Notes: generated by a model from the letters alone, not told the origin. A stretch of 64,000 bases of DNA from Caulobacteraceae bacterium PMMR1 (GCA_000733915.1 JPOM01000001.1:620001-684000); one strand, 5' to 3'; counted from the first letter of the stretch, positions 26,811 to 36,505 are shown. Made by a program: numbers and translations.

Positions 26811-27176
26811 TCAGCCGCCGTGGTTCGGCGGCCAGCCGTTCACGTGCCCAAGCTCGTGGCAGAGCATGTGGGCGTAGGGATCGCTGTCGGGGAAGGCGCA
26901 CGGATTGGGCATGATGATCTTCTTGCCGGTGAAGCACGCGTTGGTCTTCATGCCGGGCGGCGGCGCGCCGAACAGCGACTGGCAGCTCGCGTCGATGCCC
27001 GCCTGGTGCGTGAACTGGACCACCGTGGTGGCGTCGCCCTGCAGCCGCTCGGGCGGGCGGGAATCGCTGAACGGCGTGGGCGGGGGCGTCTGGGCGATGG
27101 CGGAGGTCGCGAGCAGGACCAGCGCGAGGCCGGCGGCCTTGGACAGAGACGAGCGGGACTTGGACACTGGCGACAT
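26811..27176 (-). CDS. Small exported protein with an HExxH motif (putative metalloprotease-like)
   Basis: A 121-residue protein with a signal peptide (SKAAGLALVLLATSAIAQT). The mature part is only about 95 residues: FTHQAGIDASCQSLFG, NACFTGKKIIMPNPCAFPDSDPYAH, then MLCHELGHVNGWPPNHGG at the very C-terminus. HELGH with a further His five residues on looks like a zinc site. Three or four cysteines suggest disulfides. It sits 57 bases upstream of dcd, same strand. Family not recognised; proteolytic activity unproven. Confidence 0.7.
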   Translation of the reverse strand: MSPVSKSRSSLSKAAGLALVLLATSAIAQTPPPTPFSDSRPPERLQGDATTVVQFTHQAGIDASCQSLFGAPPPGMKTNACFTGKKIIMPNPCAFPDSDPYAHMLCHELGHVNGWPPNHGG

Positions 27177-27313
27177 CCGGGCGATGCGCAAAGGATCGGC
27201 CCGGCGCGTCCGCTTCGGAATGCGACGCGGCGTCCGCCCTTGGCCGTGGACGTGCGACACGGCGGCGCGGCCCGGGGTCCGAGATGTGTGATGCGGCGTG
27301 TTAGAGCGTCGGA

Positions 27314-27739
27314 ATGATCGAGATCACGCCCAGCCTGGCGATCGAGGAGCGGGAGCTTGAGGAACGCTTCTTTGTCGCCGGCGGCCCGGGCGGTCAGAAC
27401 GTCAACAAGGTTGCGACGGCGGTTCAGCTGCGTTTCGACGTGGCCGGCTCGTCCTCCCTGCCCGAGCCGGTCAAGACGCGACTGGCCAAGCTCGCCGGGC
27501 GGCGGCTGACGTCCGACGGCGTGCTGGTCATCACCGCTGTCCGCCACCGCACCCAGGAGCGCAACCGCGCTGATGCGCAGAAGCGCCTTGTCGAGCTGAT
27601 CGCCGAGGCCGCCCGCCCGCCGCCCGCGCCGCGCCGTCCGACCCGGCCCACGCGCGCCTCCAAGGAGCGTCGGCTCGGGGCCAAGACCCGGCGGGGCGCC
27701 GTCAAGGCCCTACGCGGCCGGCCGGGCGGGGAGGACTGA
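27314..27739 (+). CDS. arfB: Alternative ribosome-rescue peptidyl-tRNA hydrolase ArfB (YaeJ/ICT1)
   Basis: A 141-residue release-factor-like protein that frees stalled ribosomes lacking a stop codon. It has the catalytic GGPGGQNVNK loop and the RF-1 domain continuation KVATAVQLRFDV. A basic C-terminal tail (RRPTRPTRASKERRLGAKTRRG) inserts into the empty mRNA channel. Length is standard. It gives this organism a second rescue path beside the tmRNA at 8.5-8.8 kb. Convergent with folE. Confidence 0.95.
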   Translation: MIEITPSLAIEERELEERFFVAGGPGGQNVNKVATAVQLRFDVAGSSSLPEPVKTRLAKLAGRRLTSDGVLVITAVRHRTQERNRADAQKRLVELIAEAARPPPAPRRPTRPTRASKERRLGAKTRRGAVKALRGRPGGED

Positions 27740-27786
27740 GGCGGAAGGCTGGGCCGGAAAGCGTGCCTGGCGACTAGACCAGGGGC

Positions 27787-28431
27787 TCAGCCCGAGCGGG
27801 CCAGCCGCAGGAACTCCGACCGCGTGCGCGGATCGTCCCGGATCACGCCCAGGAAGTGGCTGGTCGAGAGCGAGGAACCGGGCGTGTTCACGCCCCGCAG
27901 CGTCATGCAGCTGTGCTCGGCCTCGAGCACGACGCCCACACCCTGAGGCTGCAGCACCTCCTGGATGGCCCCGGCGATCTCGGCCGTCAGCTTCTCCTGG
28001 ATCTGGAAGCGGCGAGCGTAGCCGTGCACCACCCTCGCGAGCTTGGAGATGCCCACCACCCGATGGTTCGGCACATAGCCCACGTGCGCCTTGCCGATCA
28101 CGGGCAGCATGTGGTGCTCGCAGAAGCTGACCACGCGGATGTCGCGCAGAACGATCAGCTCGTCGTAGCCGCCCACCTCCTCGAAGGTGCGCTCCAGGTA
28201 CCCCCGCGGGTCGGTGTCATAGCCGGCGAAGAGCTCGCGGTAGGACCGGGCGACGCGCGCCGGCGTGTCGCGCAGGCCCTCGCGGCCCGGATCCTCCCCC
28301 GCCCAGCGCAGCAGGGTGCGCACGGCGTCCTCAACCTCGGTCTGGGAGGGGCGACCGTCGCGGGCGATGCGGGGCGGCAGGGCGCCCTCGTCCTGGTCGC
28401 CCTCGTCGTGGGTGGCGGGCGGGGGCGTCAT
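27787..28431 (-). CDS. folE: GTP cyclohydrolase I
   Basis: Makes 7,8-dihydroneopterin triphosphate for folate. A 214-residue protein with an acidic N-terminal tail, then [20 protein letters not shown] and the zinc ligands in FCEHHMLP (Cys, His) and HSCMTLRGV (Cys). Further motifs are [31 protein letters not shown] and [10 protein letters not shown]. All active-site parts are intact. The start is uncertain between 28431 and 28485. Divergent from fliQ across 160 bases. Confidence 0.96.
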   Translation of the reverse strand: MTPPPATHDEGDQDEGALPPRIARDGRPSQTEVEDAVRTLLRWAGEDPGREGLRDTPARVARSYRELFAGYDTDPRGYLERTFEEVGGYDELIVLRDIRVVSFCEHHMLPVIGKAHVGYVPNHRVVGISKLARVVHGYARRFQIQEKLTAEIAGAIQEVLQPQGVGVVLEAEHSCMTLRGVNTPGSSLSTSHFLGVIRDDPRTRSEFLRLARSG

Positions 28432-28519
28432 TGCGGGGTGCTCGTCTGCATCAGGCTCATTTGTGCGCGGGCGGAAGCTTTGCAAGGCGTGTCGGTCGCA
28501 GCCTCGGAGTCAGATTCGA

Positions 28520-28527
28520 TTAACCAT
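28520..28527 (+). promoter_or_regulatory. Candidate CtrA half-site upstream of fliQ
   Basis: TTAACCAT lies 66 bases before the fliQ start in the otherwise GC-rich fliQ/folE divergent region. It matches the half-site form of the CtrA box; the upstream TTAA partner is not matched. CtrA control of the Caulobacter fliQ operon is established knowledge, and its occurrence here is inference. Confidence 0.4.
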
Positions 28528-28592
28528 GTCGGGCGAGCCTTGACCGGAACGGCGAAGCAGCCGCCTTCTCGCCTATCCGGAGCGCTGGGATC

Positions 28593-28856
28593 ATGAACGG
28601 AGCCGAGGTCCTCGACGTCGGGCGCGACGCCATCTGGCTGACGCTCCAGGTCGCAGGTCCGATTCTGATCGTCGGCCTCCTCGTCGGCGTGGCGGTCGGC
28701 ATGCTGCAGGCCCTGACCCAGATCCAGGAGCAGACCCTGGTCTATGTGCCCAAGATCGTGGCCATCTTTCTGAGCCTGCTGCTCTTCCTGCCCCTGATGG
28801 GCGCGCTGATGGGCGCCTTCATGCGCCAGATCGCCGCCCGCATCGCCGGCATATGA
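28593..28856 (+). CDS. fliQ: Flagellar type III export protein FliQ
   Basis: An 87-residue protein with two transmembrane helices (AIWLTLQVAGPILIVGLLVGV and IVAIFLSLLLFLPLMGALMG) joined by LQALTQIQEQTLVYVPK, the family signature. It is part of the FliPQR gate of the flagellar export apparatus. It is followed after 7 bases by fliR and then flhB; fliP is not adjacent. First gene of the cluster and probably the promoter-proximal one. Confidence 0.97.
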   Translation: MNGAEVLDVGRDAIWLTLQVAGPILIVGLLVGVAVGMLQALTQIQEQTLVYVPKIVAIFLSLLLFLPLMGALMGAFMRQIAARIAGI

Positions 28857-28863
28857 GCCCGCC

Positions 28864-29631
28864 ATGACCCCTGCGCCGGTCGAGCACTACGCCCTGCCGG
28901 TGCAGGTCTATGGCGCGGGCCTGGTGTTCGCGCGGGTGGGCGGGCTGGTCATGCTCATGCCGGGGGTCGGGGAGGCGTCTGTGCCGACCAACGTCCGCCT
29001 GGCGTTCGCCTTCACCCTGTCGCTGGCGCTCTACCCGGTGCTGGCCCCCACCCTGCCGCCCGTGCCCGGCGAGCTTGGCGGGCTCTTCGCCCAGGTGATC
29101 CTGGAGGTGCTGATCGGGCTTGGGCTGGGCGCTCTGCTGCGCCTGTTCCTGGGGGTCTGGACGGTGACCGGAGAGATCGTTTCGCTGCAAACGACCCTGT
29201 CCTTCGCCCAGACCACCAATCCAGCCGGCCAGCCGACCACGACGGTGGCGACTTTCCTCAGCCTGGTGGGCCTGACGCTCGTCTTCGCCACGGGCCTGCA
29301 CCACCAGTTCATCGCCGCGGTCGTCCGCTCCTACGCCCTGTTCGTCCCGGGCAAGGCGATGAGCGCGGCCGACTTCGGCGCCCTTGCGGTCCGCGCCATG
29401 GGCCAGAGCTTCGCGCTCGGGGTCCAGCTGGCCGCGCCGGTGATCGTCTTCAGCCTCGTCTTCAATGTGGCCAGCGGCCTGATCGCCCGCGCCATGCCGC
29501 AGTTTCAGGTCTTCTTCGTCGCCACGCCGCTCAGCGTGCTGCTCGGCCTCGCCGTCCTGGCCATGAGCCTCGGCCTCATGGGCCTGGTCTGGGTCGACGC
29601 CTTCCAGCGCTTCCTGCGCCCTCTGACCTGA
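28864..29631 (+). CDS. fliR: Flagellar type III export protein FliR
   Basis: A 255-residue integral membrane protein of the export gate. The family features are FARVGGLVMLMPGVGEASVPTNVRLAFAFTLSLALYP at the N-terminus and SLQTTLSFAQTTNP in the middle, with hydrophobic helices after. It ends close to flhB (7 bases between). Length is normal. Confidence 0.97.
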   Translation: MTPAPVEHYALPVQVYGAGLVFARVGGLVMLMPGVGEASVPTNVRLAFAFTLSLALYPVLAPTLPPVPGELGGLFAQVILEVLIGLGLGALLRLFLGVWTVTGEIVSLQTTLSFAQTTNPAGQPTTTVATFLSLVGLTLVFATGLHHQFIAAVVRSYALFVPGKAMSAADFGALAVRAMGQSFALGVQLAAPVIVFSLVFNVASGLIARAMPQFQVFFVATPLSVLLGLAVLAMSLGLMGLVWVDAFQRFLRPLT

Positions 29632-29638
29632 GGGCGCC

Positions 29639-30742
29639 ATGGCGGAACAGCCGGAACGGTCGTCGAAGACAGAGGCCCCAAGTCAGCGCAAGCTCGACGA
29701 GGCGCGCCGCCGCGGCGACGTGGCCAAGTCGCCCGAAGTCGCCCCTTTCGCCGCGCTCGCGGCCGCGACCGCCGTCCTGCTCCTGCAGGGCCCCGCCCTG
29801 TCGCGCGCCATCGCCGACGCGCTTGTGCCGTTCCTGGACCACCCTGAGCGGATCGACCTGCACGATCGGGGCGGGGGGGCGGTGCTGACCGCGACGCTCC
29901 AGGCCGGAGCGCCGGTGCTGATGGTGCTGGTCGCGGCCATGGCGGGGGGCGTGGCCGGCAACGTCGTCCAGCATGGCGTCCTATGGGCGCCGTCCAAGCT
30001 CGCGCCCGACCTCGCCAAGCTGAACCCGCTCTCCGGCTTCGGGCGCGTCTTCGGCCCCGACGGCCTGGGGCAGTTTGTGAAGAGCACGGCGAAGCTGGTC
30101 TCGGTCACGGCCGCGGCCTTCTTCGTCCTGAGGCCGCGGGCGATGGAGTTCGGCGCCATGGCGGCGCTGGATCCCGCCGCGCTCCTGGGCGTGACGGTAG
30201 ACCTGCTCCGCGCCCTCGCCATCGCCGTCCTGATCTTCTTGGCGCTCACCGCCGGGCTCGACTGGCTCTGGCAGCGGCAGCGCTTCATGGCCCGCATGCG
30301 GATGACCCGCGAGGAGTCCAAGCAGGACGCCAAGGACAGCGACGGCGACCCGCATGTGCGCGCCCGCCAGCGCCAGATCCGCGCCGACCGGGCCAAACGG
30401 CGCATGATGCAGGCGGTGCCCAAGGCGACCGTAGTGATCATGAACCCGACCCACTATGCCGTGGCGCTGCGCTACGTCTCGGGGGAGACCGCCGCGCCGC
30501 TCTGCGTCGCCAAGGGGGTGGACAGCCTGGCGCTCAAGATTCGCGAGGTCGCCGAAGGCGCAGGCGTGCCCGTGATCGAGGACCCGCCGCTAGCCCGTGC
30601 GCTCTACGCCGCCATCGACGTGGACCAGGCGATCCCGCGGGAGCACTACGAGGCCGTGGCCAAGGTCATCGGCTTCGTGATGCGCGGCGCCAAGCGCTGG
30701 CGCGCCTCGGAGCGTGCGCCGCAGGCCCGGGCGGGGCTATGA
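29639..30742 (+). CDS. flhB: Flagellar export substrate-specificity switch protein FlhB
   Basis: A 367-residue protein with a basic N-terminal segment (KTEAPSQRKLDEARRRGDVAKS), four transmembrane helices and a cytoplasmic domain. The autocleavage motif NPTH is at residues 269-272 (VIMNPTHYAVALRY); cleavage after Asn switches export from hook to filament subunits. Downstream is VDSLALKIREVAEGAGVPVIEDPPLARALY, the standard C-terminal fold. cckA begins 28 bases after its stop. Confidence 0.97.
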   Translation: MAEQPERSSKTEAPSQRKLDEARRRGDVAKSPEVAPFAALAAATAVLLLQGPALSRAIADALVPFLDHPERIDLHDRGGGAVLTATLQAGAPVLMVLVAAMAGGVAGNVVQHGVLWAPSKLAPDLAKLNPLSGFGRVFGPDGLGQFVKSTAKLVSVTAAAFFVLRPRAMEFGAMAALDPAALLGVTVDLLRALAIAVLIFLALTAGLDWLWQRQRFMARMRMTREESKQDAKDSDGDPHVRARQRQIRADRAKRRMMQAVPKATVVIMNPTHYAVALRYVSGETAAPLCVAKGVDSLALKIREVAEGAGVPVIEDPPLARALYAAIDVDQAIPREHYEAVAKVIGFVMRGAKRWRASERAPQARAGL

Positions 30743-30770
30743 TCCGGGACGAAGACTGAGGGGCGGGATC

Positions 30771-32849
30771 ATGGGCGAAACGGACGTAAGCCGGGACAAG
30801 CGCGGCCTGTCCATCGCGGCGGGCGCCTTCTTCGTGCTGGCGGTGCTGGGCGCGGCCTATCCGGCGTTCAAGGCGGGACCGGCGACCGGGCCGGGCCTGC
30901 TCCTGCTCCTGGGCCTGGGCGTGTTCGCGGTCCTGGGCCTCGTCGGCTTCGCGCCCGTGGAGCGCCGTCTGAAGCCCGACAGCGAGGAGGCCGCCCAGGC
31001 GGTGCTGCGCGCCCTGCCCGAGCCGGCCTGCGTGCTGGCGCTGGACGGTCGGGTGGTGGCGGCCAATGCGAGTTGGAGCGAGGCGAGACAGGACGGCCTG
31101 CGCCTGCAGGGCGGCCCGGAGCTCTTCGTGGCGCTGCAGCAGGCCCGGCGCGAGGGCGCGTCCACGGCCGAGCTGACGATCGGCGGGGAGCGCCGCGCCG
31201 CCGCCGTCTCGCGCCTGGCGGAGAACCGGCTGCTGCTGCGCCTGGACCGGCAGGCGGAGCCGCCGAAGCTGCTCACCGACCAGAGCGCCCCGCAAGCCCC
31301 CGCCGCCGCGGCGAGCGATCCCCTCGCGGGGGCGTCGGCCAGCCTGGACGCCTTCGCCGCCGCTGCTCCCTTCGGCGCCGCCCTGCTCGATGGGGAGGAC
31401 GCGCTGGACGCCCTGATCGTGGAGACCAATCCGGCGCTGGACGCGCTGACCGACCATCGCGGCCGGCCCGGCGCGCCGTTTGGCGAGCTGTTCGACCCCG
31501 CCTCCCGAGCCGAGCTTCAGCTTCGCCTGGCGGCAGCCAAGCCCGGCAAGCCGCTGGACGCGCGCCTGGCGGGGGGCCGGATCGCGCACCTTTACCTCAC
31601 CCGGGCCCAGGGCCGGACGGTCGCCTATCTGCTTGACGTCTCCGAGCAGAAGCAGCTCGAGCTTCAGCTCGCCCAATCCCAGAAGATGCAGGCCATCGGC
31701 CAGCTTGCCGGCGGCGTGGCCCACGACTTCAACAACCTGCTCACCGCCATACAGCTGCGGCTGGACGAGCTCCTGCACCGGCACCCCGCCGGCGATCCCT
31801 CCTATGAGGGCCTGAACGAGATCCGCCAGACCAGCCTTCGCGCCGCCGACCTCATACGCAAACTGCTGGCCTTCTCGCGAAAGCAGACGGTCCAGCGCGA
31901 GACGCTGAAGCTCGGAGAGCTGATCAGCGAATTCGAGGTGCTGCTCCGCCGGCTGCTGCGCGAGGACGTGAAGCTGGTCACCGACTATGGGCGGGACCTG
32001 CCGGAGGTGCGCGCCGACAAGAGCCAGCTCGAGACCGCGGTCATGAACCTGGCCGTCAATGCGCGCGATGCGCTGCGCAGCCACGGCGCCCAGGCCGGCC
32101 AGTCGCCGACAGTCCGCATCCGCACCGCCCGCCTGACCCAGCTCGAGGCGCGCGCCCTCGGCCATCCGGAGCCGCCCGCCGAGGGCTGCGCCCTGATCGA
32201 GGTCGCCGACAACGGCCCCGGCATCGCGCCGGACGTCCAGGCGAAGATCTTCGAGCCCTTCTTCACCACCAAGCCGGTGGGCGAGGGCACGGGGCTCGGC
32301 CTTGCGACCGTCTACGGCATCGTCAAGCAGGCGGACGGCTGGATCCATCTGGCGAGCGCGCCCGGGGAGGGGGCGGCCTTCCGCGTCTTCCTGCCCATCC
32401 ACCAGGCGCCGGCGGTGACCGCGCCCGCCCTGCTCGCGGCCGCGCCCAAGCCCAAGCCGGCCGCCCGCGACCTCTCCGGCGCCGGACGCATCCTGTTCGT
32501 GGAGGACGAGGACGCGGTGCGCGGGATCGCGGCCCGCCTGCTGCGCGCCCGCGGCTACGAGGTGATCGAGGCGGCCGACGGCGAGGCGGCGCTGGATCTC
32601 GCCCAGCAGCACGCGGGTCAGATCGACCTCCTGATCTCTGATGTGATCATGCCCGGCCTGGACGGACCGTCGCTGCTGAAGAAGGCCCGGCCCTATCTCG
32701 GCGATGCGCCCGTGATGTTCATCTCCGGCTACGCCGAAGCCGAGTTCTCCGACCTGCTCGAAGGCGAGGAGGGCCTGAGCTTTCTGCCTAAGCCGCTGGA
32801 CATCAAGGCGCTGGCCGAGCGCGTCAAGCAGCAGCTGCAGCCCGCCTGA
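30771..32849 (+). CDS. cckA: Hybrid histidine kinase CckA (cell-cycle regulator)
   Basis: A 692-residue sensor hybrid kinase that controls CtrA through ChpT. Two N-terminal membrane segments ([39 protein letters not shown]) are followed by PAS-like domains to about residue 290. The kinase has H318 in [14 protein letters not shown], an N box ([10 protein letters not shown]), G boxes ([19 protein letters not shown]) and a receiver with Asp624 in [13 protein letters not shown]. Length and these positions match C. crescentus CckA (691 residues, H322, D623 from memory). Its position after flhB is also as in Caulobacter. ATG 30771 removes an Arg-rich upstream frame. Confidence 0.97.
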   Translation: MGETDVSRDKRGLSIAAGAFFVLAVLGAAYPAFKAGPATGPGLLLLLGLGVFAVLGLVGFAPVERRLKPDSEEAAQAVLRALPEPACVLALDGRVVAANASWSEARQDGLRLQGGPELFVALQQARREGASTAELTIGGERRAAAVSRLAENRLLLRLDRQAEPPKLLTDQSAPQAPAAAASDPLAGASASLDAFAAAAPFGAALLDGEDALDALIVETNPALDALTDHRGRPGAPFGELFDPASRAELQLRLAAAKPGKPLDARLAGGRIAHLYLTRAQGRTVAYLLDVSEQKQLELQLAQSQKMQAIGQLAGGVAHDFNNLLTAIQLRLDELLHRHPAGDPSYEGLNEIRQTSLRAADLIRKLLAFSRKQTVQRETLKLGELISEFEVLLRRLLREDVKLVTDYGRDLPEVRADKSQLETAVMNLAVNARDALRSHGAQAGQSPTVRIRTARLTQLEARALGHPEPPAEGCALIEVADNGPGIAPDVQAKIFEPFFTTKPVGEGTGLGLATVYGIVKQADGWIHLASAPGEGAAFRVFLPIHQAPAVTAPALLAAAPKPKPAARDLSGAGRILFVEDEDAVRGIAARLLRARGYEVIEAADGEAALDLAQQHAGQIDLLISDVIMPGLDGPSLLKKARPYLGDAPVMFISGYAEAEFSDLLEGEEGLSFLPKPLDIKALAERVKQQLQPA

Positions 32850-32925
32850 CGCCCGCCGGGCGGGGGAGAGGGGCTCGCCCGGCCAACCGTCCGCATCCCG
32901 CGCCTGTTCCTGAGCCGCCTCCGCC

Positions 32926-33450
32926 TCAATGCGTCGAGGTCAGCTCCGCCGGGACCAGGGCCACATCGGCCTCGACCAGCGGGCCCGAGCGCTTGCTCCG
33001 GACCCGCCCGTCAGCGCCCACCATGAAGCTCTCCGGCACGCCTGAGATGCCGAGCTCCACCCCCGCGCGGCCGTCGCTGTCGCTCAGGACCTCCGTATAG
33101 GGCTGGCCGTTCCTCTCCAGGAAGGCTTTCGCTGCCGCGGGATCATCCTTGTAGGCCACGCCGATGATGCGCACCCCTCGCGCCTTCAGAGCCATGAGGT
33201 AGGGCGCCTCCGCCGCGCAGGGCACGCACCAGGAGGCGAAGAGGTTCACCACCGCCGGGCCGTGCAGATCGGCTCGCAGCGAGCGCGGCGGGCCGGAGCC
33301 GTCCAGCGGCTTCAGCGCGAGGTCCGGCAGAGGCTTGCCGACCAGGGCGGCGGGGCTCACGCGCGGGTCATGGTGCAGGCCGTAGCCGGCGAACAGCGCC
33401 ACGAGCCCGAGCAGGACCAGGACCGGCAGAGGGGCGAGCCAGCGGGCCAC
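32926..33450 (-). CDS. ccmG: Cytochrome c biogenesis thioredoxin CcmG/DsbE
   Basis: A 174-residue periplasmic thioredoxin anchored by an N-terminal helix (PLPVLVLLGLVALFAGYGL). The redox centre is WCVPC in NLFASWCVPCAAEAP, and a cis-Pro segment is in GISGVPESFMV. It keeps apocytochrome cysteines reduced for heme ligation. The start is GTG at 33450, nine bases after the ccmD stop. Last gene of ccmC-ccmD-ccmG; it converges on cckA. Confidence 0.93.
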   Translation of the reverse strand: MARWLAPLPVLVLLGLVALFAGYGLHHDPRVSPAALVGKPLPDLALKPLDGSGPPRSLRADLHGPAVVNLFASWCVPCAAEAPYLMALKARGVRIIGVAYKDDPAAAKAFLERNGQPYTEVLSDSDGRAGVELGISGVPESFMVGADGRVRSKRSGPLVEADVALVPAELTSTH

Positions 33451-33459
33451 GTGCGCGCC

Positions 33460-33612
33460 TCAGCCCTCGCCGTCCCGCTCCGCCCGCCGCCGCCATCTCG
33501 CGGCCCGGCGCACGGCCCAGAGCACCAGGCCGCCCAGCACCGCGGCGCTGATCGCATAGGCCGGCCAGACGTAGGCGGCGTAGCGGCCGGCGTCGAGGTG
33601 CAGCGGAGCCAT
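33460..33612 (-). CDS. ccmD: Heme exporter protein CcmD
   Basis: A 50-residue protein, MAPLHLDAGRYAAYVWPAYA at the start, then one hydrophobic helix (ISAAVLGGLVLWAV) and a basic tail (RRAARWRRRAERDGEG). This is the CcmD pattern: short, single membrane pass, positively charged end. CcmD supports release of heme-loaded CcmE from the CcmABC exporter. It begins three bases after the ccmC stop. Confidence 0.88.
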   Translation of the reverse strand: MAPLHLDAGRYAAYVWPAYAISAAVLGGLVLWAVRRAARWRRRAERDGEG

Positions 33613-33615
33613 GGC

Positions 33616-34335
33616 TCAGGCGCCCGCCCGGGCGAGCTCGGCGGCGAGCGTGCGCCGCCGCCAGACCTCGGCCCGGATCAGGACCAGCCAGAGCGCTCCG
33701 AACAGGGACATGTAGCCCACACTCATCAGGCCGAGCGGCCACAGATAGACCGCCGCAATGGTCGGCCCGCCCTTGCGGAACAGGCTCTCGCCCTGGTGAA
33801 GCGTGCTCCACCAGTCGACGGAAAACTTGATGACCGGCAGGTTGACCAGCCCCACCAGCGCCAGGATGGCGGCGGCGCGGGCGGCCTTCTGCTCGTCGTC
33901 GAGCGCCGCCTGCAGCGCCATGTAGCCCAGATAGAGCAGGAACAGGACCAGGACCGAGGTCAGACGCGCGTCCCACACCCACCACGTCCCCCACTCCGGC
34001 CGGCCCCAGAGCGAGCCGGTCACCAGCGCCAAGCCCGTGAAGGCGGCGCCGAGCGGGGCGGCGGCCTTGGCCGCGAGGTCGGCTAGGACGTGGCGGAACA
34101 CCAGGCCGAAGAAGGAGGCGACGCCCAGCGCGGCATAGGCCCCCATGCCGACGAAGGCCGCCGGCACGTGGATGAACATGATCCGCACCGTCGCCTTCTG
34201 CTGGTAGTCGTCCGGCGCGGCGAAGCCGAGATAGAGCCCCGCGACGAGCAGAACCGCGGCCAGGGCGCCCAGCGCCGGGGCGAGCCAGCGGCTCGTCGCC
34301 ATGAAGCGCGCAGGGTTGGCGAGGGCGGAGATCAC
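33616..34335 (-). CDS. ccmC: Heme exporter protein CcmC
   Basis: A 239-residue six-helix membrane protein. The tryptophan-rich heme-handling motif is present as WGTWWVWDARLTS, with the conserved periplasmic histidines in MFIHVPAAF and WWSTLHQG. CcmC passes heme to CcmE. It is the first gene of the three-gene unit; ccmA and ccmB, which commonly precede it, are not upstream here, where an AsmA-like gene diverges instead. Confidence 0.96.
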   Translation of the reverse strand: MISALANPARFMATSRWLAPALGALAAVLLVAGLYLGFAAPDDYQQKATVRIMFIHVPAAFVGMGAYAALGVASFFGLVFRHVLADLAAKAAAPLGAAFTGLALVTGSLWGRPEWGTWWVWDARLTSVLVLFLLYLGYMALQAALDDEQKAARAAAILALVGLVNLPVIKFSVDWWSTLHQGESLFRKGGPTIAAVYLWPLGLMSVGYMSLFGALWLVLIRAEVWRRRTLAAELARAGA

Positions 34336-34447
34336 GCGCGCGGTTTAGGTCGCCGCGGCCCGGCGCTCAAGGGCGGCTGACAGCGGGAACGCCCACCGCA
34401 CTGTCGCGCTAAGGCAGTGGGAGCGGGCGCCGCCCAGTAACGCACGC

Positions 34448-36505
34448 ATGTCGCAGACCGGAACCGTGGACCGAGCCGAGACCCAAGCGCGCCGTGGCGA
34501 CGACGCCGGCGTGCCCGCCTGGCTCAGGTGGGCGGGCGGCCTGCTGGCGCTGCTCGTCGCGGTGATCGTGGTCGTGTTCCTGCTCTTCGACTGGGACTGG
34601 CTGCGCGGTCCCATCGGGCGCTACGCCTCGGCCCGGCTGCATCGCGAGGTGCGCATCACCGGCCACCTGAAGGTCCATCTGCTCACCTGGCAGCCGACCG
34701 CGACCGCAGGGGGGCTGCGCATCGCCAACGCGGACTGGGCCAAGGCGGAGGGCTTTGGGACCGGCGACCTCGCCGACGTGGACCAGCTGACCGTCTCGGT
34801 GGACCTGCCCCGCCTGCTTCGCGGCCAGCTCCTGATCCCGCTCGTGCAGCTGGAGCGCCCGCGCCTCGATTTGGCAAGGGACGCCCAGGGCCGCGCGAAC
34901 TGGAATTTCGGCCCGCCGACGGAAAAGCCGACGAAGCTGCCGCCCATCACGCGCTTCATCATCGACGACGGCCAGCTGCGCATGCGCGACGTGAAGCGGA
35001 AACTCACGCTGACGGGAACGGTGAACACACAGGAGAAGGCCGGCGGGCCCAGCGCCCACGCCTTCAGCCTCAAGGGGAACGGCTCGCTGAACGCGCATCC
35101 GTTCGCGCTGAACGTGGCCGGCGGGCCGCTGATCAACGTGCGCCCGAACCAGCCCTATCCCTTCGACCTCGATGTGCGCATGGGCGAGACGCACGTGATC
35201 GCCAAGGGCGACATCCCCAAGCCCTTCGACCTCGGCGTGCTCGGCGCAAGGGTGCAGGCGAGCGGGCCGGACCTGGCCGACCTCTACTATCTGACCGGCG
35301 TCGCCCTGCCGAACTCGCCGCCCTATTCCGCCTCGGGCCGGCTGGAGCGGCGGGGCACGCGTTTTGAGGCGACCGATTTCACTGGGCGCGTGGGCGCGAG
35401 CGACCTGGAGGGCCGCTTCTCCGTCGACACCAAGGGCGGGCGGAAGTTCGTGGACGCCACGCTCCGCTCGCGCGCGCTGGATCTCAAGGACCTGCTGGCG
35501 GTCACCGGCGCCAAGCCCCGCGACGTCCGCCCGAAAGGCGCGCCGCCGCCCAAGCGGGCCGCCCAGCCCCCGGCGGGGCGGCTGCTGCCCGACGCCCCGC
35601 TCTACGCCGACCGGGTGCGCAGCATGGACGCGCGCCTGCGATATACGGCCGAGAGCGTGAAGGCCTCGCCCAACCTGCCGCTCCGCGAGGCGGCGGTGAA
35701 GCTGACGCTGGATCACGGCCTGCTCACGCTGGATCCGATCCGCTTCGACTTCCCGCAGGGGAGCCTCTCGGGGACGATGCGCCTGAATGCTCGACCCGAG
35801 ACGCCCGTCACCGACGTCGACCTGCGGGTCACCAATGTGGCGATCGAGCAGTTTCTGCCCGCCAACCTGAAGACGGCCATCGAAGGGCGGCTGCTGGCGC
35901 GGGCGCAGCTGAAGGGGGTGGGCGACTCGGTGCATCGCGCCGCCTCCACGGCGGACGGCGCGATCACCTTGGTCGTGCCGGGCGGCCATATCCGCAAGAC
36001 CTTCGCAGAGCTCCTCGGCATCGACGCCGCGCGGGCGCTGGTCCTGCTCCTGTCCAAGGACCAAGCCGATACGCCCGTGCGCTGCGCCGTCGCCAGCTTC
36101 AAGGTCGTGAACGGCCAGGCCCAGCTGCAGCAGGCCATCATGGACACGGGCGTGGTCACAGCGACCGCCAAGGGCGGCCTCAATCTCCGGACCGAGGCGC
36201 TCGACCTGCAGATCCAGGCCCGGCCGAAGTCGTTCCGCCTGGTGCGCCTGAACGCGCCCATCACCCTGGAGGGCCCGCTGGCGCACCCGCACGTGGGGGT
36301 GAAGGCCGGCGGCGCCATCGCCCAGGCCGGCATCGGCACGGCGCTGGCCGCCCTGGCGACCCCGCTCGCCGCGGTCCTGCCCTTCGTTGACGCGGGCTTG
36401 GCCAAGGACGCCAACTGCGCGGGGCTGGAGAGCGCCGCAAAGGCCGGTTCTGCGCCTGTCAAGGCGCTCAAGCCCTCCGAGCCGCCGCCCAGCCGGAAGA
36501 GGTGA
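34448..36505 (+). CDS. AsmA family protein
   Basis: A 685-residue protein with an N-terminal membrane anchor (WAGGLLALLVAVIVVVFLLF) and a long periplasmic part. The AsmA N-terminal domain is clear: DWDWLRGPIGRYASARLHREVRI, HLLTWQPTATAGGLRIANADWA, LIPLVQLERPRLDLARDAQGRANW. The C-terminal AsmA-2 region contains LRVTNVAIEQFLP and ITLEGPLAHPHVGVKAG. AsmA-like proteins span the envelope and are implicated in phospholipid transport to the outer membrane. Divergent from ccmC over 112 bases. Confidence 0.92.
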   Translation: MSQTGTVDRAETQARRGDDAGVPAWLRWAGGLLALLVAVIVVVFLLFDWDWLRGPIGRYASARLHREVRITGHLKVHLLTWQPTATAGGLRIANADWAKAEGFGTGDLADVDQLTVSVDLPRLLRGQLLIPLVQLERPRLDLARDAQGRANWNFGPPTEKPTKLPPITRFIIDDGQLRMRDVKRKLTLTGTVNTQEKAGGPSAHAFSLKGNGSLNAHPFALNVAGGPLINVRPNQPYPFDLDVRMGETHVIAKGDIPKPFDLGVLGARVQASGPDLADLYYLTGVALPNSPPYSASGRLERRGTRFEATDFTGRVGASDLEGRFSVDTKGGRKFVDATLRSRALDLKDLLAVTGAKPRDVRPKGAPPPKRAAQPPAGRLLPDAPLYADRVRSMDARLRYTAESVKASPNLPLREAAVKLTLDHGLLTLDPIRFDFPQGSLSGTMRLNARPETPVTDVDLRVTNVAIEQFLPANLKTAIEGRLLARAQLKGVGDSVHRAASTADGAITLVVPGGHIRKTFAELLGIDAARALVLLLSKDQADTPVRCAVASFKVVNGQAQLQQAIMDTGVVTATAKGGLNLRTEALDLQIQARPKSFRLVRLNAPITLEGPLAHPHVGVKAGGAIAQAGIGTALAALATPLAAVLPFVDAGLAKDANCAGLESAAKAGSAPVKALKPSEPPPSRKR

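Noticed and set aside
32850-32885. GC-rich self-complementary stretch after cckA as a terminator
   Set aside because: The possible stem is only about five base pairs and is followed by G and A, not a T run.
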